6,668 nucleotides of DNA from Deltaproteobacteria bacterium. Lineage in GTDB: Bacteria; Myxococcota; XYA12-FULL-58-9; JAUUZB01. A program made the position numbers and the translations under genes. Of this stretch, positions 1 to 6,245 are shown one piece after another. The notes under the pieces were generated by a model. That model worked only from the letters and a program-made list of their open reading frames with translations, was not told where the DNA came from and searched no databases. Position 1 is the first letter of the stretch; each line of letters begins with the position of its first letter. Location: assembly GCA_030590185.1 (NCBI GenBank), contig JAUUZB010000231.1, positions 1 to 6,668 on the forward strand, in the 5' to 3' direction.

Positions 1-1584
1 ACCGAGCAGTGGTGGGCGGTGATGGACAAACCGTTTGGTGACGGCCCCTCCCTGCGCGAGCGGGCCCTGACCGCCATCGGTGAGGTCGAGTGGGTGCCCG
101 CCTGGGGCGAGAAACGCATCCGCGGCATGCTCGAGGCGCGGCCGGACTGGTGCCTGTCGCGCCAGCGTTCCTGGGGGGTGCCGATCCCGGTGCTCTACTG
201 CGCCGCCTGCGGCCACAGCCACCTCGACGCGGGCTTCATGAACAGCATCGCCGATCGCTTCGAAGAGGAGGGCGCCCCGGCCTGGCAGATCCACAGCGCC
301 AACGAGCTCGCCGGCGACCTGACCTGCGCCGAGTGCGGCGGCGCGGACTTCACCAAGGAAGAGGACATCCTCGACGTGTGGTTTGACTCGGGGGTCTCTT
401 GGTCCGCGGTGATCGAGCGCGAGCAGCTAGGGCACCGCGAGGGCCCGCCCATCGATTTGTATTTGGAGGGCTCGGATCAACACCGCGGCTGGTTCCACAC
501 CTCGCTACTTTGCAGCCTCGCCACCCGCGGCCGGTCACCCTATCGTAAGGTGATCACCCACGGCTTCGTGGTCGACGGGAACGGTAAGAAGATCTCCAAG
601 TCCAAGGGGAACTTCGCCGATCCCTTCAAGTCCATCAACAAGAACGGCGCCGAGATCCTGCGCCTGTGGGTGGCGGCGGAGGATTTCCGGGGGGACATTC
701 GGATCTCCGACGAGATCCTGAAACACCTCTCCGAAACCTACCGCAAGGTGCGCAACACCCTGCGCTACGTGCTCGGCAGCCTCGACGGTTTCGATCCCAA
801 CACGGATCTGGTGGAGGCCTCCGAGCTGCAGGAGCTCGATCGCTACGGCCTAGCGGTGGCCCATCGCGCCACCGAGCGCATGCTCGCCGCCTACCGCACC
901 GCGACCTACCACATCGTGGTACAGACGACGAACGAGCTGTGCAGCGTGGAGCTCTCCTCCTTCTACTTCGAAATCCTCAAGGACCGGCTCTATTGCTCGG
1001 CACCGGACAGCCCGGAGCGGCGCTCGGCCCAGACCGCCCTGTTCATCCTCGGGCGGGATCTGTTGCGGATGTTGGCGCCGATCCTGTGCTTCACCGCCGA
1101 GGAGGCGTGGGGGCATCTGCCGCGGCTCGCCGGTGATACCGACAGCGTGCACCTCGCGACCTACCCGGGCGTTGATGAGCCCGAAGCGATCCGCGCGGTG
1201 CGTGCCGCGGTGGCCGAGCAGAGCGCTGGCCTGTTGGAGCGCTACGACTTTCTGCGCGAGATCCGCACCAAGACCAACGCGGCGTTGGAGAAGGCTCGCC
1301 AGGAGAAGCTGATCGGCAAATCCGTGGCCGCGGACCTGACCCTCTCGGCCCCGGCCGGGCTCCTGGCCAAGCTCACCGATTTCGGAGAGGCGGCCTTAGC
1401 CGACCTGTTCATCGTCTCCCACGTCTCCCTCGGGTCGGGCAGCGGTGACGAGGTGGGGGTCGAGGTGAGTGCCGCCTGCGGAACAAAATGCGAGCGTTGC
1501 TGGTTGTATCGCGAAGATGTGGGGCAATCCGCCGAGCATCCGACGCTATGCCCGCGCTGCGCGGAGGCGATACCATCGTGTTAG
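1..1584 (+). CDS. ileS: Isoleucyl-tRNA synthetase, C-terminal part (5' end outside window)
   Basis: This is the 3' part of the class I synthetase that charges tRNA-Ile in the cytoplasm. The frame is open from base 1, and T-E-Q-W-W just inside the edge matches internal IleS sequence, so the GTG/ATG at 19/22 are not the start. About 527 residues are visible of a usual 930-1000. In order: W-C-L-S-R-Q-R-S-W-G-V-P-I-P; a zinc-ribbon-like insert with two C-x2-C pairs (about 199-330); D-V-W-F-D-S-G (about 373-393); the G-S-D-Q-H-R-G-W-F-H segment (about 469-498); the KMSKS loop as K-I-S-K-S (589-603); an anticodon-binding helical domain (about 720-1300). A C-terminal zinc finger follows, with Cys codons at 1489, 1498, 1549 and 1558. 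The stop overlaps the lspA start, so the two are probably co-transcribed and translationally coupled. No frameshift or missing key motif is visible. Identification is very secure. Confidence 0.97.
   Translation, partial: TEQWWAVMDKPFGDGPSLRERALTAIGEVEWVPAWGEKRIRGMLEARPDWCLSRQRSWGVPIPVLYCAACGHSHLDAGFMNSIADRFEEEGAPAWQIHSANELAGDLTCAECGGADFTKEEDILDVWFDSGVSWSAVIEREQLGHREGPPIDLYLEGSDQHRGWFHTSLLCSLATRGRSPYRKVITHGFVVDGNGKKISKSKGNFADPFKSINKNGAEILRLWVAAEDFRGDIRISDEILKHLSETYRKVRNTLRYVLGSLDGFDPNTDLVEASELQELDRYGLAVAHRATERMLAAYRTATYHIVVQTTNELCSVELSSFYFEILKDRLYCSAPDSPERRSAQTALFILGRDLLRMLAPILCFTAEEAWGHLPRLAGDTDSVHLATYPGVDEPEAIRAVRAAVAEQSAGLLERYDFLREIRTKTNAALEKARQEKLIGKSVAADLTLSAPAGLLAKLTDFGEAALADLFIVSHVSLGSGSGDEVGVEVSAACGTKCERCWLYREDVGQSAEHPTLCPRCAEAIPSC
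1563..1567 (+). promoter_or_regulatory. Shine-Dalgarno of lspA inside the end of ileS
   Basis: GGAGG lies 10 nt upstream of the GTG at 1578 and within the last ileS codons. It decides the lspA start in favour of GTG 1578. The upstream in-frame ATGs at 1488 and 1548 would add N-terminal residues unlike LspA and encoded within the ileS zinc-finger region. Confidence 0.7.
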
Positions 1585-2240
1585 ACCGGCTACGGAACCT
1601 GAGCCCCAGCACCAAGTTGTTCACGGTAATCGTGGCGGTTTGGGTGGTCGCTGACCAGATCACCAAGTACCTGGCGGTCGGTGGTCTCACCAAGGCCTTC
1701 ACGCCGCTCCATGGGGAGCCCCCCGGCTTTATGTCCCGTGTCTGGATCTGGCTGAGCCACCGTCATCCGGCCCGCAGCGACACGGTCGAGGTGATCGAGC
1801 ATTTCTGGAACTTCCGCTATGTCGAGAACCCAGGCGCGGCGTGGGGCTTTTTGGGCGGCGCGGCCTCCTGGTTTCGGGTGCCATTTTTCCTGCTGGTCTC
1901 CTGCGCGGCGATGGTCTTCATCATCGCCTACTACCGCAAGACCAAGCCGGAGCAGGCGATGCTGCGCTGGGCCTTGGCCTGCGTCTTCGGCGGCGCCCTC
2001 GGCAATTTCCTCGACCGGGTGCGGCTCGGCTACGTGATCGATTTTGTCGATTGGCACTGGTACGACCGCTTCACCTGGCCGACCTGGAACATCGCCGACG
2101 CCGCGATCTCGATCGGGGTGGGCCTGTTGATCCTCGACATGCTCCTGCACAAGCCACCCGGGGAGGAGCCCGCCAAGGCCAAGGGTAAGAGCAAGGGCAA
2201 AGACAAGCGGGCGGCCACGGGCTCGGAGATCTCGGACTGA
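1578..2240 (+). CDS. lspA: Lipoprotein signal peptidase (signal peptidase II)
   Basis: LspA is an inner-membrane aspartyl peptidase that removes the signal peptide from diacylglyceryl-modified prolipoproteins. With the GTG start at 1578 it is 220 aa, longer than the roughly 165 aa of E. coli LspA. Family motifs in order are D-Q-I-T-K (26-30) in the first membrane helix, N-P-G-A-A-W-G (84-90), G-G-A-L-G-N-F-L-D-R (138-147) and N-I-A-D-A-A-I (171-177). The catalytic Asp pair is inferred as D146 and D174. Membrane segments are near 14-33, 99-119, 129-145 and 173-191. Two parts are unusual: an insert of about 35-40 residues (roughly 36-75) between the first helix and the N-x-G-A-A motif, and a Lys-rich hydrophilic tail (192-220). 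The start codon overlaps the ileS stop (GTGTTAG), and lgt follows after 4 nt, giving an ileS-lspA-lgt operon. Confidence 0.95.
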   Translation: MLDRLRNLSPSTKLFTVIVAVWVVADQITKYLAVGGLTKAFTPLHGEPPGFMSRVWIWLSHRHPARSDTVEVIEHFWNFRYVENPGAAWGFLGGAASWFRVPFFLLVSCAAMVFIIAYYRKTKPEQAMLRWALACVFGGALGNFLDRVRLGYVIDFVDWHWYDRFTWPTWNIADAAISIGVGLLILDMLLHKPPGEEPAKAKGKSKGKDKRAATGSEISD

Positions 2241-2244
2241 CACG

Positions 2245-3117
2245 ATGTGGCCGGTCATCTACGAGTTCGATCTGTCTGGCCTGCTCGGGTCCGATCTGTT
2301 CGGCCTCCTGTCGGACCCGTGGTCTCTCCACTCCTATGGTGTCCTGATCGCGGCCGGCTTCGTGCTGGCCATGAAGCTCGGGCAACGTCAGGCGGAGCGT
2401 GAGAACGAAGACCCGGAGCGGGTAGTGGACCTGGCCTTCTATGCCCTGCTGATGGGGCTGATCGGCTCGCGCCTCGTCTTCATCTTGACCAAGCTGGAGG
2501 AGTATCTCCACGATCCCCTCGAAATTCTGATGTTCTGGCGCGGGGGCCTGGTCTGGTACGGCGGTTTTCTGTTGGCGGCCGGCTACGTCTTCTACTACTG
2601 CCGCCGTTTCCGGCTCGACTATTTCAAGTACGCCGACCTGTTCATCCCCTTTGTGGCCCTGGCCCACGCCTTTGGTCGGCTCGGTTGTCTGTGCGCCGGC
2701 TGCTGCTACGGCGTGCCGACGTCCGCACCCTGGGGGGCCGTGTTCCCGAACGGCTCGATGATCCACGCGGCGCATCAGAGCGCCGGTCTGGTGGGCTTTG
2801 GCGAGGCGGCGCTGCCCGTGCACCCGACCCAACTCTACGAGGCCGGCTTTGAGCTCGCCATGTTTTGGTTGCTGATGGGACTGCGCTCGCGCAAGCGCTT
2901 TCATGGTCAGCTCTTCTTGATTTGGCTAGCGGCCTACCCGATCGCCCGATCCCTCATCGAGGTCGTGCGAGGTGACCAAGAGCGGGGCGTCTGGGCATTG
3001 GGGATCTCGACCTCCCAGTACATTTCGATCGGCGTCGCCGCCCTCGCGGTTTGGTTGTACTTCCACCTGCGCAAGAGGACGCGGGGGGACGGTCCTGCCG
3101 AATTGACTCATGCTTGA
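2245..3117 (+). CDS. lgt: Prolipoprotein diacylglyceryl transferase
   Basis: Lgt transfers diacylglycerol from phosphatidylglycerol to the lipobox cysteine, the step just before LspA. The 290-aa product is normal in length and strongly hydrophobic with about seven membrane segments. Visible signatures are H-S-Y-G (29-32) in the first helix, G-G-L-V-W-Y-G-G (100-107), H-A-F-G-R-L-G-C (141-148) followed by A-G-C-C-Y-G (151-156), H-P-T-Q-L-Y-E (193-199) and R-S-L-I-E-V-V-R-G-D (235-244). The Cys-rich central signature is the variant seen in deltaproteobacterial and Bacteroidetes-type Lgt. The residue matching E. coli His103 (F-H-G-G) is Tyr105 here. The ATG is 4 nt after the lspA stop. Only a weak, distant GGAG (2225-2228) is seen upstream, so translation is probably coupled to lspA. 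Confidence 0.95.
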   Translation: MWPVIYEFDLSGLLGSDLFGLLSDPWSLHSYGVLIAAGFVLAMKLGQRQAERENEDPERVVDLAFYALLMGLIGSRLVFILTKLEEYLHDPLEILMFWRGGLVWYGGFLLAAGYVFYYCRRFRLDYFKYADLFIPFVALAHAFGRLGCLCAGCCYGVPTSAPWGAVFPNGSMIHAAHQSAGLVGFGEAALPVHPTQLYEAGFELAMFWLLMGLRSRKRFHGQLFLIWLAAYPIARSLIEVVRGDQERGVWALGISTSQYISIGVAALAVWLYFHLRKRTRGDGPAELTHA

Positions 3118-3141
3118 GCGGTCGTTCATCAGATGGTCGGC

Positions 3142-3161
3142 GGGCGGTCGTAGCGCCGCCC
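3142..3161 (+). other. GC-rich inverted repeat between lgt and the PrsW gene
   Basis: GGGCGG (3142-3147) and CCGCCC (3156-3161) can form a 6-bp all-GC stem with an 8-nt loop. It sits in the 66-nt gap after lgt, 9 nt before the Shine-Dalgarno of the next gene. There is no T-run behind it, so it is not a standard Rho-independent terminator. It could slow RNA polymerase or limit 3' decay, or be chance in GC-rich DNA. Confidence 0.3.
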
Positions 3162-3170
3162 CGGTTCGCG

Positions 3171-3176
3171 GGAGGA
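3171..3176 (+). promoter_or_regulatory. Shine-Dalgarno of the PrsW-family gene
   Basis: GGAGGA ends 7 nt before the ATG at 3184. It is the strongest ribosome-binding site in the window and fixes this start. Confidence 0.75.
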
Positions 3177-3183
3177 AGCGTCC

Positions 3184-4245
3184 ATGAATCCCTTTGTCGC
3201 TGTGTCGGCGATCGCGCCGTCGATGCTCCTGATGTGGTACTTCTACAAGCGGGACGTCTTTCCGGAGCCGGGCAAGGTGTTGTGGATCACCTTTGGGCTC
3301 GGGGTCCTGACGGTCTTTCCGGTCCTATTGGTGGCCGGGCCCGCGAGCTTGGTGGTGACGGAGATCCCGGGCTCCGCCCTGAACGGATTCTCCACGGCGT
3401 TCCTGTTGGCGGCGATCCCGGAGGAGTTCTTCAAGTTCACGGTGGTTTGGCTGTACGCCTCGCGGCACGTGGAGTTTGACGAGCCGATGGACGGTATCGT
3501 GTACGGCGCGGTGGCCTCCCTCGGTTTTGCGACCTTTGAGAACGTCATGTACGTCGCCGGCGGCGGGACCGAGGTCGCTATCCTCCGCGCCATCACCGCG
3601 GTGCCGCTCCACGCCTTCCTCGGCGCCATCATGGGCTACTTCGTAGGGCAGGCCCGGTTCGCGCCGGAGGGCAAGGGTCGGGGAATGCTCTGGGGGTTGG
3701 CGATCGGGGTGCCGATCCTGCTGCACGGTTTGTATGATTTTCCGTTGCTGGCGATGGGCCACGCCAACGAGCACGGCGTGAGCCCGGGGCCGCTGCTTTT
3801 TGCGGCCCTGTTGATCGTTCCGGCCACCCTGCTGTTTGCCTGGGTCTATTCGGTCAAGCAGGTCCGGCGGCTGCACGCCGAGCAGATCGCCCTGCTCGCG
3901 GCCCACGCCTCCGCCGCTGTGGCGCCCGCCGCTCCCCCGCCTCCTGCTCCGGTGGTGCACAACGTCGAAACTCGGTTGGCCCGCGCCCAGGCACGTCACG
4001 CTCCGCCGGCGCGCTCTTTGGCAGGGTGGTCGCTGATCTGGCTGGGCGGCTTGACCGCCAGCTTTGGCGGACTGCTGGCCCTCGGTGTGTTGCTGGCCTT
4101 TGCCATCGGTACGGTCCCGCCCGACGAGCTCGTGGCCACCGTGGTCGGGGGCGTGATCATCGGCGGCATTCCGCTGGTGGTCGGCGCGGTGTTGTTTGGG
4201 ATGGGGATCAAGAAGCTCAACCAGGGCCCGCCCCAGCGGAGCTAG
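3184..4245 (+). CDS. PrsW-family intramembrane metalloprotease
   Basis: This 353-aa polytopic membrane protein has the PrsW pattern. P-E-E-F-F-K (79-84) supplies E-E-x-x-K, F-x-x-x-E-N occurs at 115-120, P-L-H-A-F-L-G-A (141-148) carries a motif His (H143), and L-H-G-L-Y-D-F (180-186) carries H181 and D185. In the family these Glu and His residues are the likely metal ligands and catalytic groups. B. subtilis PrsW cuts an anti-sigma factor within or near the membrane; the substrate here is unknown. About seven membrane segments fill residues 1-222. An Ala/Pro-rich linker (about 240-258) follows, then a charged stretch and two more helices (about 281-308 and 317-341), an extra C-terminal module beyond the core. 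The gene lies 66 nt after lgt on the same strand, so it could be read with the lipoprotein operon or separately. The family call is firm; a specific prsW role is not supported. Confidence 0.88.
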   Translation: MNPFVAVSAIAPSMLLMWYFYKRDVFPEPGKVLWITFGLGVLTVFPVLLVAGPASLVVTEIPGSALNGFSTAFLLAAIPEEFFKFTVVWLYASRHVEFDEPMDGIVYGAVASLGFATFENVMYVAGGGTEVAILRAITAVPLHAFLGAIMGYFVGQARFAPEGKGRGMLWGLAIGVPILLHGLYDFPLLAMGHANEHGVSPGPLLFAALLIVPATLLFAWVYSVKQVRRLHAEQIALLAAHASAAVAPAAPPPPAPVVHNVETRLARAQARHAPPARSLAGWSLIWLGGLTASFGGLLALGVLLAFAIGTVPPDELVATVVGGVIIGGIPLVVGAVLFGMGIKKLNQGPPQRS

Positions 4246-4356
4246 GCCGACGATTGCCGGGACGGCGTAGAGATGCGCTGTCGTCGCTTGGGCAGGAACG
4301 CGATCATCTCCATATAATAAAACCCATCACGAAACGGCTACAGGCATAGACTAAAG
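4246..4356 (+). other. Gap between the housekeeping block and hipBA
   Basis: Nothing coding is recognised here. CGACGA (4248-4253) and TCGTCG (4281-4286) are complementary, with a small GCCG/CGGC hairpin between them (4256-4266), so some structure could mark the 3' end of the operon. No T-run follows and I do not call a terminator. Base composition falls sharply from about 4301, marking the switch from the GC-rich operon to the hip region. Confidence 0.5.
4289..4318 (+). promoter_or_regulatory. Possible second upstream promoter
   Basis: A perfect TATAAT (4313-4318) is preceded at 18 nt by TGGGCA (4289-4294), four of six matches to TTGACA. It would start RNA near 4325 and give hipB a leader of about 68 nt. 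The -35 is weak and the region is AT-rich, so chance is possible. Confidence 0.35.
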
Positions 4357-4385
4357 TTGATACGCGGAAGCGAAAGATATACAAT
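4357..4385 (+). promoter_or_regulatory. Sigma70-type promoter of hipBA
   Basis: TTGATA (4357-4362) and TACAAT (4380-4385) each match the sigma70 consensus at five of six positions and are 17 nt apart, the optimal spacing. Transcription would begin about 7 nt past the -10, near 4392, almost on the hipB ATG at 4393. It is the best promoter match in the window. Confidence 0.7.
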
Positions 4386-4392
4386 AGTATAT
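4377..4392 (+). promoter_or_regulatory. Palindromic candidate HipB operator
   Basis: ATATAC (4377-4382), four bases AATA, then GTATAT (4387-4392) form a perfect 6-4-6 inverted repeat. It covers the -10 box and the expected transcription start and abuts the hipB start codon. Known HipB proteins bind inverted repeats in their own promoters, so autorepression here is a reasonable inference. I found no second exact copy nearby. Confidence 0.5.
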
Positions 4393-4707
4393 ATGAAGAG
4401 TCTGGGAACAGGGCAGCTGGCGGAGACGCTGAAGGTTGCACGCCGCCAGCGCGGAATGAGTCAGAGCGAGCTCGGCAGGCGGGTGGGGATGGCCCAAAGC
4501 CATATCTCGAAAATCGAGCATGGCGTGCTCGACATCAGGGTATCGACGCTCGTCGAGCTCTCCCGCGCGCTGGGTCTGGAGCCCGTCCTGGTACCCCAGG
4601 CCGTCCTGCCGGCGATTGGCGCGCTGCTCGGGAAGATCCGCGCTCCGGTTGGAGCAACCTCGCCTCCACCTGCCTATCGTCTCGATGAGGGGGATGAGGA
4701 TGGCTGA
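4393..4707 (+). CDS. hipB: HipB-type antitoxin, Xre-family HTH regulator
   Basis: A 104-aa DNA-binding protein expected to neutralise HipA and repress its own operon. The helix-turn-helix spans about 23-43 (S-Q-S-E-L-G at 23-28, then S-H-I-S-K-I-E at 36-42), the Xre pattern, followed by more helices to about 63. The tail (92-104: P-P-A-Y-R-L-D-E-G-D-E-D-G) is acidic and probably flexible; in E. coli HipB the C-terminal tail contacts HipA and influences Lon turnover, and a similar role here is inference. The ATG at 4393 places the conserved core at the usual distance from the N-terminus. A TTG at 4357 is in frame but lies in the -35 box. No Shine-Dalgarno is suitably spaced before 4393, consistent with a leaderless transcript. 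The 3' end overlaps hipA by 8 nt. Confidence 0.88.
   Translation: MKSLGTGQLAETLKVARRQRGMSQSELGRRVGMAQSHISKIEHGVLDIRVSTLVELSRALGLEPVLVPQAVLPAIGALLGKIRAPVGATSPPPAYRLDEGDEDG
4687..4693 (+). promoter_or_regulatory. Shine-Dalgarno of hipA within hipB
   Basis: GAGGGGG ends 6 nt before the ATG at 4700. In-frame ATGs also occur at 4685 and 4694, but only 4700 has this purine run at proper spacing. The ATG overlaps the hipB stop (ATGGCTGA), so toxin translation is probably coupled to antitoxin translation. Confidence 0.6.
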
Positions 4708-5920
4708 GGTCGACGTTCTCAACGTCACGCTCCATGGGGAGCGGGTGGGTACGATCATACGCTTGCCCCCCGACCGCATCCAATTCCTCTTCGACGAGGC
4801 CTATGTCGCGAACGACGAGCGGTCGACCCTCAGTCTTTCGTTCAAGGATGTGTATGGCGACCTCATCACCGACATCAAACCAACCCATGTTCGCGTGCCG
4901 CCTTTCTTCGCCAATCTGTTGCCCGAGGGACACCTGCGCGAGTACCTGGCCATGCGGGCTGGGGTGAATCCACGGCGCGAGTTCTTCCTGCTCTGGGCGC
5001 TCGGTGGCGACCTGCCCGGGGCGGTGCGCGTGGATGCAGCGGAACCGGGCGCGTGGCCCGACCGCCGAGATATCGAAGACTCCCGCGAACCGCGTCCAGC
5101 TGACACCCCGTTCCGGTTTTCGCTCGCCGGCGTCCAGCTGAAATTCTCGGCGGTTCAGAGCGCGAACGGTGGGTTGACGATCCCGGTGGACGGCGCCGGC
5201 GGGTCCTGGATCGCGAAGCTGCCGTCGGCCACGTATAGCTCGGTGCCTGAAAACGAATACTCGATGATGATGCTGGCAAGCAGGATTGGAATCGACGTTC
5301 CCGAGATCCAGCTGCTTCCAACCGAGGCCGTAACCGGTCTGCCGAGGGGCGTGGAGAGTGTGGGGCCGAACATCTTCGCCATCAAGCGGTTCGACCGAAC
5401 AAAGCCCGGGAGACGCGTTCACATCGAGGACTTCGCACAGATCTTTGGCCGCTACCCCGACCAGAAATATGGTCACGCGAGCTATCGGAACATCGCCGAA
5501 GTTGTCGCTGCCGAGACGTCGAGCGACGATGTCGTCGAGCTCGTCCGTCGACTCGTCTTCAACATCCTAATCGGCAATGCCGACATGCACCTCAAGAACT
5601 GGTCGGTCATCTATCCGGACGACCGACACGCCGCATTGGCGCCGGCCTACGACTTTGTTTCGACGATTCCGTACCTTCCCGACGACACCCTCGCGCTCAG
5701 CCTGGTTGGTACGAAGTCCTTTGCGGAGACCGATGTCGCTCGTTTCAGACGTTTCGCCGACAAATCTCGGTTACCGAAGGCGTTGGTGGTAGACACGCTC
5801 GAGACGACGGTTCGTTCTTTTCGGGAGGCCTGGAGCTCGAGCGAAGACCTTCCCCTGGAGGCCAAGGCTCGCCGCGCGATAGAGGATCATCTGACGCGGC
5901 TGCCGATCTGGGACCTATAG
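4700..5920 (+). CDS. hipA: HipA-type Ser/Thr protein kinase toxin
   Basis: A 406-aa kinase, slightly shorter than E. coli HipA (440 aa), expected to be the toxin of the pair. E. coli HipA phosphorylates GltX and blocks growth; the target of this relative is unknown. The N-terminal HipA subdomain (about 1-105) has N-L-L-P-E-G (72-77). The P-loop S-L-A-G-V-Q-L-K (141-148) places S141 at the position of the E. coli autophosphorylation site Ser150. I-A-K-L-P (171-175) and E-N-E-Y (184-187) fit nucleotide binding, followed by F-A-I-K-R-F-D-R (226-233). The catalytic loop I-G-N-A-D-M-H-L-K-N (291-300) gives D295 as catalytic base and N300 as metal ligand, and A-Y-D-F (316-319) gives D318 as second metal ligand. 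All active-site elements look intact, so the toxin is probably functional. The stop is followed at once by a transposase fragment. Codon use seems more mixed than in the upstream operon, hinting at transfer. Confidence 0.93.
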   Translation: MAEVDVLNVTLHGERVGTIIRLPPDRIQFLFDEAYVANDERSTLSLSFKDVYGDLITDIKPTHVRVPPFFANLLPEGHLREYLAMRAGVNPRREFFLLWALGGDLPGAVRVDAAEPGAWPDRRDIEDSREPRPADTPFRFSLAGVQLKFSAVQSANGGLTIPVDGAGGSWIAKLPSATYSSVPENEYSMMMLASRIGIDVPEIQLLPTEAVTGLPRGVESVGPNIFAIKRFDRTKPGRRVHIEDFAQIFGRYPDQKYGHASYRNIAEVVAAETSSDDVVELVRRLVFNILIGNADMHLKNWSVIYPDDRHAALAPAYDFVSTIPYLPDDTLALSLVGTKSFAETDVARFRRFADKSRLPKALVVDTLETTVRSFREAWSSSEDLPLEAKARRAIEDHLTRLPIWDL

Positions 5921-5921
5921 G

Positions 5922-6245
5922 GTGTACGACGCACAGTTGTGTTCGCTGGTGTCGCCGGTGTTCCGATCAGATCGCTTGCCCTCCTCAGAGGTGTTTCGTT
6001 GGTTGCGCTGGACAGCCAAGCGTGAGCTCGGGCTCGCGAGCGTGGCGCATGCTCACTGTGGGTCCTTCGCGACCATCCACAGGGCCGGTGGATCCCTCAA
6101 TTTGAATCTGCATTTCCATGCTGGCGTGCTAGATGGCGTTTTCATCGCGGCCCCGTGGCGTCGGTCTCCTCGGCGAGCAGGCCGGACTGTCGCTCTTGCC
6201 CCTTCCCCGACAACCGGACCTGTCGATCCCGGTAGACCTGCGTGA
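5922..6245 (+). pseudogene. Y2-type transposase fragment with HUH motif (frame 3)
   Basis: The open frame from GTG 5922 resembles the middle of IS91/IS801-like transposases. It starts with Y-D-A-Q-L-C, matching the L-A-Y-D-x-x-L-C block that normally follows an N-terminal zinc-binding domain and a W-V-L-S-L-P block, both absent. It continues through W-L-R-W-T-A-K-R-E-L-G-L (27-38), S-V-A-H-A-H (40-45) and S-L-N-L-N-L-H-F-H (58-66), the HUH metal-binding motif (codons 6111-6119), then V-L-D-G-V-F-I (69-75). Similarity ends near 6146; the rest to the stop at 6245 is low-complexity Arg/Pro sequence typical of a wrong frame. There is no Shine-Dalgarno at 5922, so it is unlikely to be expressed as a protein of its own. 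The assignment rests on recalled family motifs. Confidence 0.7.

Noticed and set aside
1488..1577. Upstream ATG starts (1488, 1548) for lspA giving up to 250 aa
   Set aside because: The added residues are Arg/Ala-rich and encoded within the ileS zinc-finger region; GGAGG at 1563 points to GTG 1578.
1590..2904. Long minus-strand open frames across lspA and lgt
   Set aside because: They are antisense shadows in GC-rich DNA with no domain-like sequence; the + strand carries clear conserved genes.
3118..3151. Direct repeat GCGGTCGT at 3118-3125 and 3144-3151
   Set aside because: Eight bases repeated once in GC-rich DNA with no third copy is compatible with chance.
4248..4286. Rho-independent terminator after the PrsW gene
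   Set aside because: The 6-bp arms are 27 nt apart and no T-run follows.
4357..4392. TTG 4357 as hipB start (116 aa)
   Set aside because: The TTG is part of a near-consensus -35 box, the extra 12 residues do not look like HipB, and they would be translated from the promoter itself.
4520..4699. Long upstream extension of hipA (466 aa) from 4520
   Set aside because: The added residues are the hipB gene read in another frame; conserved HipA sequence begins after ATG 4700.
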